Shown here piece after piece: positions 42,699 through 49,790 of a stretch of 64,000 nucleotides of DNA. Position 1 is the first letter of the stretch. Every line of letters begins with the position of its first letter. The notes beneath the pieces were generated by a model. That model searched no databases. It had not been told where the DNA came from and saw only the letters and a program-made list of their open reading frames with translations. Source of the stretch: Mycobacterium szulgai (lineage in GTDB: Bacteria > Actinomycetota > Actinomycetes > Mycobacteriales > Mycobacteriaceae); the NCBI RefSeq assembly GCF_002116635.1, contig NZ_LQPW01000176.1, positions 62,001-126,000 of the forward strand, read 5' to 3'. Both the position numbers and the translations under genes were made by a program.

Positions 42699-43840
42699 AC
42701 CGCTGTCAGATGCGCGAAACCCGTGGAGAACCGCCCGCTTTCGGGAACGCCGCACAGGATCCGGTCGCCTTCTTTGACTCGCCCCGAGTGATACAGCTCC
42801 TCGAGCATGATCATGATCGATGCGGCCCCGGTGTTGCCCTTGTAGGTCAGGTTGGTGAACCACTTGCTCTGCTCGATGTTCAAGCCGATGCGCTCGAGGG
42901 CGTCGGCCGAGCGCTGGTGGAAGTACATCGATGAATAGTGGGGAAGCAGGTAGTCGATGTCTTCGCCCTTGAAGTCGTACTTCGCCATCAGCTTCACCAG
43001 CGGTTTCTCGAGCGTGTAGCGCACGATGTTCTTGTTCACCATCCGCACGTCCTGTTGGATAGCGAACACACCCTCCTCGATGCACTCGGTCGGCGTCAGC
43101 TGCGGCCAACCGGTCGTCCGCCCGTCGTCACCGACCTTGAGGCCGCGGTGCATGCACACCGGCATTTCGCCTGCGTAAGAGAAGGTTTCGATCCAGTCCA
43201 CCCGAAAACTCAGTCGATCGGCGGCGGGCTCGGATGCCAGCCACATCGCGCCGGCGCCATCGGAGAGCATCCACCGCAAGAAGTCCTTCTCGAAGGCGAT
43301 CGCCAAACCGATCTCCGGATCGACGGTTCTATGCGCTACCTCCACCGAGAACGTATTGGCAGCAATCAGCGGCGACAATAGGTCCGAGCCGCTGGCAACC
43401 GCATTGTCGTAACGGCCGCTTGCCACGCTTAGCCAGGCGTATTCCCAAGCCGTCAGTCCGCTGAGACAGATCCCGGCGGTGGTCACCGCCGGGATCTCGG
43501 TGATACCCAGCAGACCTTGCGTCATCAGGGCGTGACCGGGCATCAGCTGGTCGGGTGTGGAGGTGCCGCAGAACAGGGACTGCATATCGTCGACGTCGAC
43601 CCCGTCGTGGTCGAGATTGCGGATGGCCTCGGCCGTCAGTTCGGCATTCGAATGCGTAAATTCATGTGTCACAGGGTCGATGGCGTAGTAGCGGGTATGT
43701 ATGCCGTTGCTGTCCAGAATCCGGTTGCGCAGCGGCGACGGGCTGCCCCCGACGTACCCGAGCACCTGCTCCATCGAGTCGTTGTCGACCGGATTGTTGG
43801 GCATCGCCGCCGCGCATGCGGTGATGTAGACGTCTCTCAC
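42695..43840 (-). CDS. Beta-ketoacyl-ACP synthase III-like condensing enzyme (DarB/FabH-type)
   Basis: 381 residues of the thiolase fold. The KASIII triad is Cys125 in TAGICLSGL, His301 in LLPHYSSM and Asn336 in KGNTGAAS. The N-terminal RILDSNGIHTRYYAID resembles the RNNGIKTRYYA-type stretch I remember in DarB proteins of dialkylresorcinol clusters, more than housekeeping FabH; this is from memory. The start is GTG at 43840, with GAGGAA about eight bases upstream. It is 29 bp after the PE_PGRS gene and overlaps the ACP by 4 nt. It probably starts or closes the polyketide chain; which one cannot be told. Confidence 0.87.
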   Translation of the reverse strand: MRDVYITACAAAMPNNPVDNDSMEQVLGYVGGSPSPLRNRILDSNGIHTRYYAIDPVTHEFTHSNAELTAEAIRNLDHDGVDVDDMQSLFCGTSTPDQLMPGHALMTQGLLGITEIPAVTTAGICLSGLTAWEYAWLSVASGRYDNAVASGSDLLSPLIAANTFSVEVAHRTVDPEIGLAIAFEKDFLRWMLSDGAGAMWLASEPAADRLSFRVDWIETFSYAGEMPVCMHRGLKVGDDGRTTGWPQLTPTECIEEGVFAIQQDVRMVNKNIVRYTLEKPLVKLMAKYDFKGEDIDYLLPHYSSMYFHQRSADALERIGLNIEQSKWFTNLTYKGNTGAASIMIMLEELYHSGRVKEGDRILCGVPESGRFSTGFAHLTAV

Positions 43841-43869
43841 GGTGTCGTTTCCTCTCGTCGGCTGCGCGG

Positions 43870-45711
43870 TTAGAAGGTGTCGCCGGGTTGGCCGGCAGTG
43901 CCGCGGGTGCCTTGGCTGCCCTCGGCGCCACTGACGCCGATGCCCACTGCTCCTGGGGAGCTGAACAGGAGACCACCGGGCCCCGCGCTGCCCCCGTTAC
44001 CCGCGGCACCTGCCGCGCCGCCCATGCCGCCGGCACCGGCGGCTCCGGCGTCGCCGGGCCCGTGCAGATGTGTGCCCCTGCTGTCGGTCATCCCGCCATT
44101 CCCGCCGTGGCCGCCCATACCCCCGCTGCCGCCGTCGCCCCCCAGACCGCCGGCGCCACCGTTACCGCCGATGCCGCTCAACAGTCCGGCCGCGCCGGCC
44201 TGCCCACCGGCGCCTCCGGCGCCACCCGCACCGCCGGCGCCGCCGGCGCCACCGGCCCCGCCGCTACCGCCATCGCCGACCGTCGCAGGCTCAAATGGTG
44301 GTGGCGGGTCTTGCCCGCTGTTGCTGGTGCCGACATAACCAGTGCCGCCGTTACCACCCGTGCCGCCCATCCCGCCGGTGTCGCCGGCACCGCCGTGGCC
44401 GCCCATCCCCCCGGCGCCGCCGTTGCCGCCGTTGCCGACCAGCCATCCGCCGTGCCCGCCGTTGCCCCCGCTCGCGCCTACCCCGCCGTTGCCGCCGACG
44501 GCGCCGGTGCCGCCGGCGCCTCCGGCGCCGCCGTTGCCGCCGCGCGCATTGGCGGCGATGAGTGTGTCGGAGGCGGTGGCGTCGCCGCCGATACCGCCGA
44601 CACCGCCGGCGCCGCCCTGATCGCCGCCGCTTGCTCCCGCACCACCATTGCCTCCGGTGGCCGAGAGCGCTCCGGAGGCGTTGTTGACCAACACCGAAGC
44701 GTGGCCGCCGTTGCCGCCGCTGCCCCCGGTGCCGCCCGGACCCGTCGCACCGCCGTCCCCGCCATCGCCGCCCGTCGCCGAGACAGAGGTGGAGCCGGAC
44801 GTGCCGCTCGCGAAGGCGGAGTCGCCGTTGCCGCCCGTGCCGCCGGTAGCACCGGGGCCCCCGGTCGTGCCCTGGGCGCCGGTGCTGCCATGCACCGCCA
44901 CGGTGCCGCTGCCGCTGTCCTGGCCGGAGACGAATCCGCCGACGGCTCCCTGCTCAGGCGGGGAGCCGGTGTACTGCGCATTCACCCCGTTAGCGCCGGC
45001 CAGAGCCGCGCCCCCTTGACCGCCGTCGCCACCGTTGCCGAACAGCACGGCGTTGCCGCCGTGGCCTCCGGCCCCGGGGTCGCCGCCGTTGACCCCGGCC
45101 AGCGCGACCCCGCCGGCGCCACCCGCGCCGCCGTTGCCGTACAGCATCCCGCCGCTGCCGCCGGCGCCTCCGGCGGCGCCCGCTCCGCCGCCGCCGCCCG
45201 CCCCTCCGTGCCCGAACAGACCCGCGCTGCCGCCGGCGCCGCCGGCTTGACCGGCTGCCGTGCTGGCCCCGCCCGCTCCGCCGTTGCCGTACAACAGACC
45301 ACCGGCGCGGCCGGCCTGCCCCACGCCGTCGACGGCGCCGCCGGCAGCGCCGTCACCGATCAGCGGCCGTCCCAGCAAAGCTTCGGTCGGAGCATTGACG
45401 GCAGTGAGCAAGGCCTGCAACGGATTGGCGCTGGCTGCCTCAGCCCAGGCATACGAACCGGCGCTGGTGCTCAGCAGCTGGATAAACCTCTGGTGAAACG
45501 CCTCTACTTGGCTGCTCAGCGCTCGATACTCCTGGGCGTACCCGGCAAATAGCGACGCGAGTGCCGTCGACACCTCATCGGCGCCGGCGGCAACCAAAGC
45601 GGTGGTGGGAGCAAATGCCGCGGTGTTGGCTGCACGCACCGCCGCGCCTACGCTCGCGATGTCTGTGGCCGCCGCGGCCAGTTGTTCGGGCGCAGCCATC
45701 ACGAACGACAT
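43870..45711 (-). CDS. PE_PGRS protein at the head of the lipid operon
   Basis: 613 residues: an N-terminal PE domain (about 1-95, MSFVMAAPEQLAAAATDIASVG, with the YxxxE type VII export motif YAWAE) and a linker GRPLIGDGAAGG, then a long Gly/Ala-rich PGRS region made of GGAGG, GGNGG and GGTGG repeats. Two less repetitive stretches interrupt it (around residues 220-270 and 445-460). Such proteins are exported by ESX-5 to the cell surface. It ends 29 bp before the KASIII gene on the same strand, so co-transcription is plausible. Function unknown. Confidence 0.93.
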   Translation of the reverse strand: MSFVMAAPEQLAAAATDIASVGAAVRAANTAAFAPTTALVAAGADEVSTALASLFAGYAQEYRALSSQVEAFHQRFIQLLSTSAGSYAWAEAASANPLQALLTAVNAPTEALLGRPLIGDGAAGGAVDGVGQAGRAGGLLYGNGGAGGASTAAGQAGGAGGSAGLFGHGGAGGGGGAGAAGGAGGSGGMLYGNGGAGGAGGVALAGVNGGDPGAGGHGGNAVLFGNGGDGGQGGAALAGANGVNAQYTGSPPEQGAVGGFVSGQDSGSGTVAVHGSTGAQGTTGGPGATGGTGGNGDSAFASGTSGSTSVSATGGDGGDGGATGPGGTGGSGGNGGHASVLVNNASGALSATGGNGGAGASGGDQGGAGGVGGIGGDATASDTLIAANARGGNGGAGGAGGTGAVGGNGGVGASGGNGGHGGWLVGNGGNGGAGGMGGHGGAGDTGGMGGTGGNGGTGYVGTSNSGQDPPPPFEPATVGDGGSGGAGGAGGAGGAGGAGGAGGQAGAAGLLSGIGGNGGAGGLGGDGGSGGMGGHGGNGGMTDSRGTHLHGPGDAGAAGAGGMGGAAGAAGNGGSAGPGGLLFSSPGAVGIGVSGAEGSQGTRGTAGQPGDTF

Positions 45712-45781
45712 CGCGCCTGCCTCTCGCGGGGTGAAGCAACTGGTCTGTCGCCTGGAACGCGCGTACGCCGGCGACTAACAG

Positions 45782-45804
45782 ACTGTAGCGGAGCGTCCGC
45801 TCCG
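45782..45804 (-). promoter_or_regulatory. Possible promoter with inverted repeat upstream of the PE_PGRS/lipid operon
   Basis: On the minus strand TACAGT (45787-45782) fits a -10 element about 70 bases before the PE_PGRS ATG. Immediately upstream CGGAGCG and CGCTCCG (45789-45795 and 45798-45804) form a 7-bp palindrome with a 2-nt centre, where a repressor could bind. It also lies 22 bp beyond the methyltransferase stop, so it may serve as that gene's terminator instead. Confidence 0.4.
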
Positions 45805-45825
45805 GCGTCGAGGTTTTGCCCGATG

Positions 45826-46668
45826 TCAGCCGAATTCCAGCAGCGCATAGGCGCCGCGGAACGGCTTGATCGGAGGGCAGCGCCAGAACGCCGGGAACAG
45901 GGTTCCGAAGAACCAGCCACGTCCCCTGGGTATCGGCACATCGTGGACCGCCCGGACGCCGGGAACGGTGCTCGTCAGATGCGCCAGTTGCCGCACCGAC
46001 AGACTGAACGGCATCGGGGGAACCCGGTAGTGCTTGGACGAGCGCATGCCTCTGGGCGCCAGCTTCTTCACGATGGTCGGCGGCACGTCGAAGAACATCT
46101 GCCCGCCGGGAAACCGCCGCGCGCACTCGCCGATGAGTCCCAGCGCCTCGTGCGGTTGCAGGTACATCAGCAATCCCTCGGCGGTGATGAATACGCCGTT
46201 GGTGCTGTCGATCTTGTCCATCCAGCTGTAGTCCAGCGCCGACTGCGCAAGTTCGGTGCTGCGCGGGGAGGGCGGCAGCAGGCGCCGCCGTAGTTCGATC
46301 ACAGGTGGCAGATCAATTGATACCCACCGGAATTGGGCATCCGGCAGGGCGGTGTTCAGCCGCCAGAAGCTGGTTTGGAAGCCCTCGGCCAGGGCGACGA
46401 CGGTGGCGTTGGGATGGCTGGCGAGGTACCTGATGGCGCACCGGTCGACAGCCAGGGACCGCAACGCCATCTCCTGGCCCTTACGGCCGAACTTTGCGAA
46501 ATCGAAGTCAATGGATGCGACGAGCTTGATCGCCATCGGGTCGTCGATGATCGCATCTGGTAGTCCGGCTTGGTAGGCCCGGCCGTTCAGGGTTAGCAGG
46601 GCGGTTTCGGAGACACCGGTCAGCAGGGCGGCGTCGATCTTTTCGTGAGCTGGTTCGTGAGTTGGCAC
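45826..46668 (-). CDS. SAM-dependent methyltransferase of the LCM/Ppm1 (TcmP-like) family
   Basis: 280 residues. Features of the leucine carboxyl methyltransferase family are seen: ETALLTLNGRAYQAGLPDAIIDDPMAI near the N-terminus, NATVVALAEGFQTSFWRL as the SAM-binding motif I region, FRWVSIDLPPVIELRR as motif II, and GVFITAEGLLMYL further on. The family methylates carboxyl or hydroxyl groups of small molecules or proteins. It starts at GTG 46668, after GAGGAA, 18 bp from the wzm stop and on the same strand, so it probably shares the wzt-glfT1-wzm transcript. It also neighbours the lipid operon and could modify its product. The target is unknown. Confidence 0.85.
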   Translation of the reverse strand: MPTHEPAHEKIDAALLTGVSETALLTLNGRAYQAGLPDAIIDDPMAIKLVASIDFDFAKFGRKGQEMALRSLAVDRCAIRYLASHPNATVVALAEGFQTSFWRLNTALPDAQFRWVSIDLPPVIELRRRLLPPSPRSTELAQSALDYSWMDKIDSTNGVFITAEGLLMYLQPHEALGLIGECARRFPGGQMFFDVPPTIVKKLAPRGMRSSKHYRVPPMPFSLSVRQLAHLTSTVPGVRAVHDVPIPRGRGWFFGTLFPAFWRCPPIKPFRGAYALLEFG

Positions 46669-46686
46669 CGCCGGTTCCTCCGCCCA

Positions 46687-47517
46687 CTAGACCCAGTACG
46701 GCACCCGGGCGCGGTATTGGCGCATGGCGAACGCCGCCATCACCCAGCCGACGACCGTCAGCACCACCACCACCGCCCAGTGCCGCAGCTCCTGGGGGGC
46801 GCCCAGCAACGGCGCCCGCACGATGTCGAGGTAGTGCAGCAGCGGGTTCAGTTCGACGATCTTCGACCAGCGCCCGGCGCCCTGCTGCTGCAGCGTGGTG
46901 TCGTTCCAAATGATCGGCGTCATGAAGAAGAGCAGCTGCACCACCGAGTTCAGCAGCGGCCCGATGTCGCGGTAACGGGTGGCCAGGATGCCGAAACACA
47001 GTGACACCCAGATGCAGTTGAGCATGATCAGCGCCAGCGCAGGCAGTACCGACAGGTCGGCCCACGACCACGGCTTGGGAAAGATGATCGCGATGACGAC
47101 GTAGATCACGATGTTGTGGGCGAACAAGATCATCTGCCGCCACACCAGCCGGTAGACGTGCACGCTCAACGGCGTCGGGAGTTGCTTGATCAGGCCCTCG
47201 TTGTGGACGAAGACGTCCGCGCCTTCCAGGATGGAAGCGTTGATCAGGTTCCAGATGATCAGCCCGAGCGTGACGTAGGGCAGGTGCTCCGACAGTTCGA
47301 GGTGAAAGAGCTTGGAGTACAGACCGCCCATCGCCACGGCCGTCGTCCCGGTCGCGATGGTGATCCAGAACGGCCCCAGCACCGAGCGCCGGTAGCGTTG
47401 CTTGATGTCCTGCCAACCCAGGTGCAGCCACAGCTCGTGGCGACGGAACCCGGCTACGAGGTCGCCGCGGGCGCGGGCAAAGGTTTTGGATTGAGCAGCC
47501 GCGTCAACGAACGTCAT
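46687..47517 (-). CDS. wzm: ABC transporter permease Wzm (galactan exporter)
   Basis: 276 residues from the ATG at 47517, which overlaps the glfT1 stop as ATGA; a longer frame to 47637 is an artefact. Six TM helices of the ABC-2 type are visible, including FWITIATGTTAVAMGGLY and LPYVTLGLIIWNLIN. The N-terminal ELWLHLGWQDIKQRYRRSVLGPFW is the amphipathic interface helix of polysaccharide exporters. It is the homologue of M. tuberculosis Rv3783. With Wzt it is thought to flip lipid-linked galactan across the membrane. Confidence 0.95.
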   Translation of the reverse strand: MTFVDAAAQSKTFARARGDLVAGFRRHELWLHLGWQDIKQRYRRSVLGPFWITIATGTTAVAMGGLYSKLFHLELSEHLPYVTLGLIIWNLINASILEGADVFVHNEGLIKQLPTPLSVHVYRLVWRQMILFAHNIVIYVVIAIIFPKPWSWADLSVLPALALIMLNCIWVSLCFGILATRYRDIGPLLNSVVQLLFFMTPIIWNDTTLQQQGAGRWSKIVELNPLLHYLDIVRAPLLGAPQELRHWAVVVVLTVVGWVMAAFAMRQYRARVPYWV

Positions 47518-48428
47518 GGCGAACCTCCTGGGCGTCCGAACTTCTCGCGACGTCCCAAGCGGCGCAACCGAAACCACTCGAGGAGGCCCTTGGGGTCGCG
47601 GCGAGTCACGAGGAAGAACCAGCCGAACCGCAGCCACTCCTGGGGCAGCAGTTTGCGCATGCCCGGCTGGGATAGCAGGTAGCCACGGTTGCGGTAGGTG
47701 AAGAACCGCTTGCCGGCGTCTTCGGGGTACTGGGTGTGCATGCGTCCGCCCAGGATCGGCTTGAACTCGTCAGATCCGCAGGGGTGTAGATAAACCGCGT
47801 CCAGGCAGGTGCCGAACCGCAGGCCGGACCGGACCAGCCGGCGGTGCATCTCCACCTCGTCGCCGCGGATGAACAGCCGGGTGTCCGGGATGCCGATCAC
47901 CTCCAGCGCGGACGCCGCAAACAGCGCCCCGTTGAACAAGGAGGCGATCCCGGGTAGCAGGTCCTGTCCGGGCTCGGTGCGCAATTCGCTTGTGCGCCTG
48001 CGCCATACCAGACCGCGGCGCAGCGGAAAGGCCAGCCGCTCCGGATCGTCCATGTTGCACACCATCGGTGACACCTCGGCCAGCCCGTGCTTCTTGGCGC
48101 ACGCCAGCAGGGTCGCAAGCACGCGGGTGTCTTGTGCGCGCCCGTCGTCGTCGGCAAGCCACACCCAGTCGGCGCCGTGCGCCAGCGCGAGCAGGATGCC
48201 GAGCGCGAAACCTCCTGCGCCGCCCAGGTTTCGGCGCGAATTGAGATAGATCGACGGGATATCTTGTGCGGCAACAACATAGTGCACCCGGCTGTCGCCG
48301 GAATCGTCATTGTCGATGACGATGACCTTTTCCGGCGGCACGGTTTGGGTGGTCAGCATCTCCAGCGATCGGGCGAGTTCCTCGGGGCGCCGGTGGGTGA
48401 CCACGACGGCGATGACGGCGTCGCTCAC
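47514..48428 (-). CDS. glfT1: Galactofuranosyltransferase GlfT1
   Basis: 304 residues of the GT2 family. GlfT1 adds the first two galactofuranose residues to decaprenyl-PP-GlcNAc-rhamnose, starting the galactan. The N-terminal fold shows VVVTHRRPEELARSL and VIVIDNDDSG; ADWVWLADDDGRAQ holds the DxD-type UDP-Galf/metal site, and RGDEVEMHRRL supplies the catalytic acidic residue region. Length equals that of Rv3782. Both ends overlap neighbours by 4 nt (wzt and wzm). Confidence 0.97.
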   Translation of the reverse strand: MSDAVIAVVVTHRRPEELARSLEMLTTQTVPPEKVIVIDNDDSGDSRVHYVVAAQDIPSIYLNSRRNLGGAGGFALGILLALAHGADWVWLADDDGRAQDTRVLATLLACAKKHGLAEVSPMVCNMDDPERLAFPLRRGLVWRRRTSELRTEPGQDLLPGIASLFNGALFAASALEVIGIPDTRLFIRGDEVEMHRRLVRSGLRFGTCLDAVYLHPCGSDEFKPILGGRMHTQYPEDAGKRFFTYRNRGYLLSQPGMRKLLPQEWLRFGWFFLVTRRDPKGLLEWFRLRRLGRREKFGRPGGSP

Positions 48429-49276
48429 CGGCGCTCATCGGAGGACGCCTGCGTCTCGGCAAGCACTTCGCGCACATGCCGGGCGGCGTCCTCGCCCTCA
48501 TAGGCCCGCACCACGTCTTCGATGCCGCCGGTGAGCCTGATCACGCCATGGTCTATCCACATCGCCGTCTTGCACAGCCGGGCCAGGAATTCGTTGGAAT
48601 GGCTTGCGAACACCAGGATTCCGGAACGTTCGACCAGGCTTTGCAGCCGCGACTGGGCCTTCTTCAGGAAGTCGGCGTCCACCGCGCCGATGCCTTCGTC
48701 GAGCAACAGGATCTCGGGGTCGATGCTGGTGACCACGCCCATCGCCAGCCGGACCCGCATGCCGGTGGAATAGGTGCGTAGCGGCATCGACAGGTATTCG
48801 CCCAACTCGGTGAACTCGGCGATCTCATCCACCTTGGCCATCATCTGTTTGCGGGTCTGACCCAAGAACAGGCCCCTGATGATGATGTTCTCGTAGCCGG
48901 AGATCTCGGGGTCCATGCCGATGCCCAGATCGAAGACCGGTGCCACCCGGCCGGTGACCTTGGCCGAGCCGCGGGTGGGCTCGTAGATACCCGAAAGTAG
49001 GCGCAGCAGAGTCGATTTCCCGGCCCCGTTGTGCCCCACCAGACCCACCCGGTCGCCCAGGTTCAGTTCCATGGTGATGTCGCGCAGCGCCTCGATGACG
49101 ATGACGTTGGAGTTGTTGCGCCCGATCGTGCCACCGGCCTTGCCCAGGACGGCCTTCTTCAGCGAACGCGATTTCGCGTCGAAGATGGGAAATTCCACCC
49201 ACGCCTCGCGGGTGACGATGTGCGGGCCGGTCGACACGGCTTTAGAGGTACTGTCCGGTGCCGTGGGGGCCGCCAT
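48425..49276 (-). CDS. wzt: ABC transporter ATP-binding protein Wzt (galactan exporter)
   Basis: 283 residues. Walker A GHNGAGKST (81-89), signature YSTGMRVRLAMG, Walker B ILLLDEG and the H-loop FASHS are all present. The sequence FDAKSRSLKKA near the N-terminus is typical of the polysaccharide-export ABC subfamily (Rv3781). It pairs with Wzm. The start ATG at 49276 overlaps the 3' end of bpa by 35 bp; a later start is possible, though the N-terminus before VEFPIFDAKS varies in this family. It overlaps glfT1 by 4 nt. Confidence 0.95.
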   Translation of the reverse strand: MAAPTAPDSTSKAVSTGPHIVTREAWVEFPIFDAKSRSLKKAVLGKAGGTIGRNNSNVIVIEALRDITMELNLGDRVGLVGHNGAGKSTLLRLLSGIYEPTRGSAKVTGRVAPVFDLGIGMDPEISGYENIIIRGLFLGQTRKQMMAKVDEIAEFTELGEYLSMPLRTYSTGMRVRLAMGVVTSIDPEILLLDEGIGAVDADFLKKAQSRLQSLVERSGILVFASHSNEFLARLCKTAMWIDHGVIRLTGGIEDVVRAYEGEDAARHVREVLAETQASSDERR

Positions 49277-49775
49277 GACCCGACTTGCCGATCCCCGGCG
49301 GCAGCGCCCCCTGCCGCATCTGCTCGAGCTGTGCGCGCGCGGCCATCTGCTGAGCGAACAGTGCCGTCTGAATACCGTGGAACAGTCCTTCCAGCCACCC
49401 GACCAATTGCGCCTGGGCTATGCGCAACTCGGCATCCGAGGGTGCGGAGTCCTCATTGAACGGCAGGGTCAGCCGGTCGAGCTCCTCACGCAATTCCGGT
49501 GCCAGGCCGTCTTCGAGTTCCCGGATGCTGGTGGCGTGGATATCGCGCAGCCGGGTGCGGCTGGCCTCGTCCAGCGGTGCCGCGCGGACCTCCTCGAGCA
49601 GTTGCTTGATCATGGTGCCGATCCGCATCACCTTGGCGGGCTGTTCGACGAGATCGGTCAGCGACCGCTCGTCGGAATCGTCGTCAGCGACCGCCATTAC
49701 CCGCGGATCGATGCCGCCGATGATCTCGATGCCGTCATCTGAATCGTCGCTGCCGGTACTCAACCCAGTCACCAT
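49242..49775 (-). CDS. bpa: Bacterial proteasome activator Bpa/PafE
   Basis: 177 residues, homologue of Rv3780. Bpa forms dodecameric rings that open the 20S proteasome gate without ATP to degrade heat-shock regulators such as HspR. The C-terminal tail ends GQYL, the gate-opening motif. The helical core is seen in LTDLVEQPAKVMRIGTMIKQ and SRTLRDIHATSIRELEDGL-like stretches. It sits between the GT-C gene (15 bp upstream) and wzt in the same direction, an arrangement shared with M. tuberculosis; no functional link to the cell-wall genes is known. Confidence 0.95.
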   Translation of the reverse strand: MVTGLSTGSDDSDDGIEIIGGIDPRVMAVADDDSDERSLTDLVEQPAKVMRIGTMIKQLLEEVRAAPLDEASRTRLRDIHATSIRELEDGLAPELREELDRLTLPFNEDSAPSDAELRIAQAQLVGWLEGLFHGIQTALFAQQMAARAQLEQMRQGALPPGIGKSGHGGPHGTGQYL

Positions 49776-49790
49776 CCTCTTGCGTGCCTC

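Noticed and set aside
44000..45200. Dense short repeats that might suggest a CRISPR array
   Set aside because: They are in-frame GGX codon repeats of a PE_PGRS gene; no constant repeat with unique spacers and no cas genes.
43888..45552. 554-codon plus-strand frame opposite PE_PGRS
   Set aside because: Repetitive Ala/Thr/Gly translation produced by the complement of the PGRS repeats.
33845..46668. Prophage or transposon origin of the accessory block
   Set aside because: No integrase, transposase, terminal inverted repeats or phage genes are visible.
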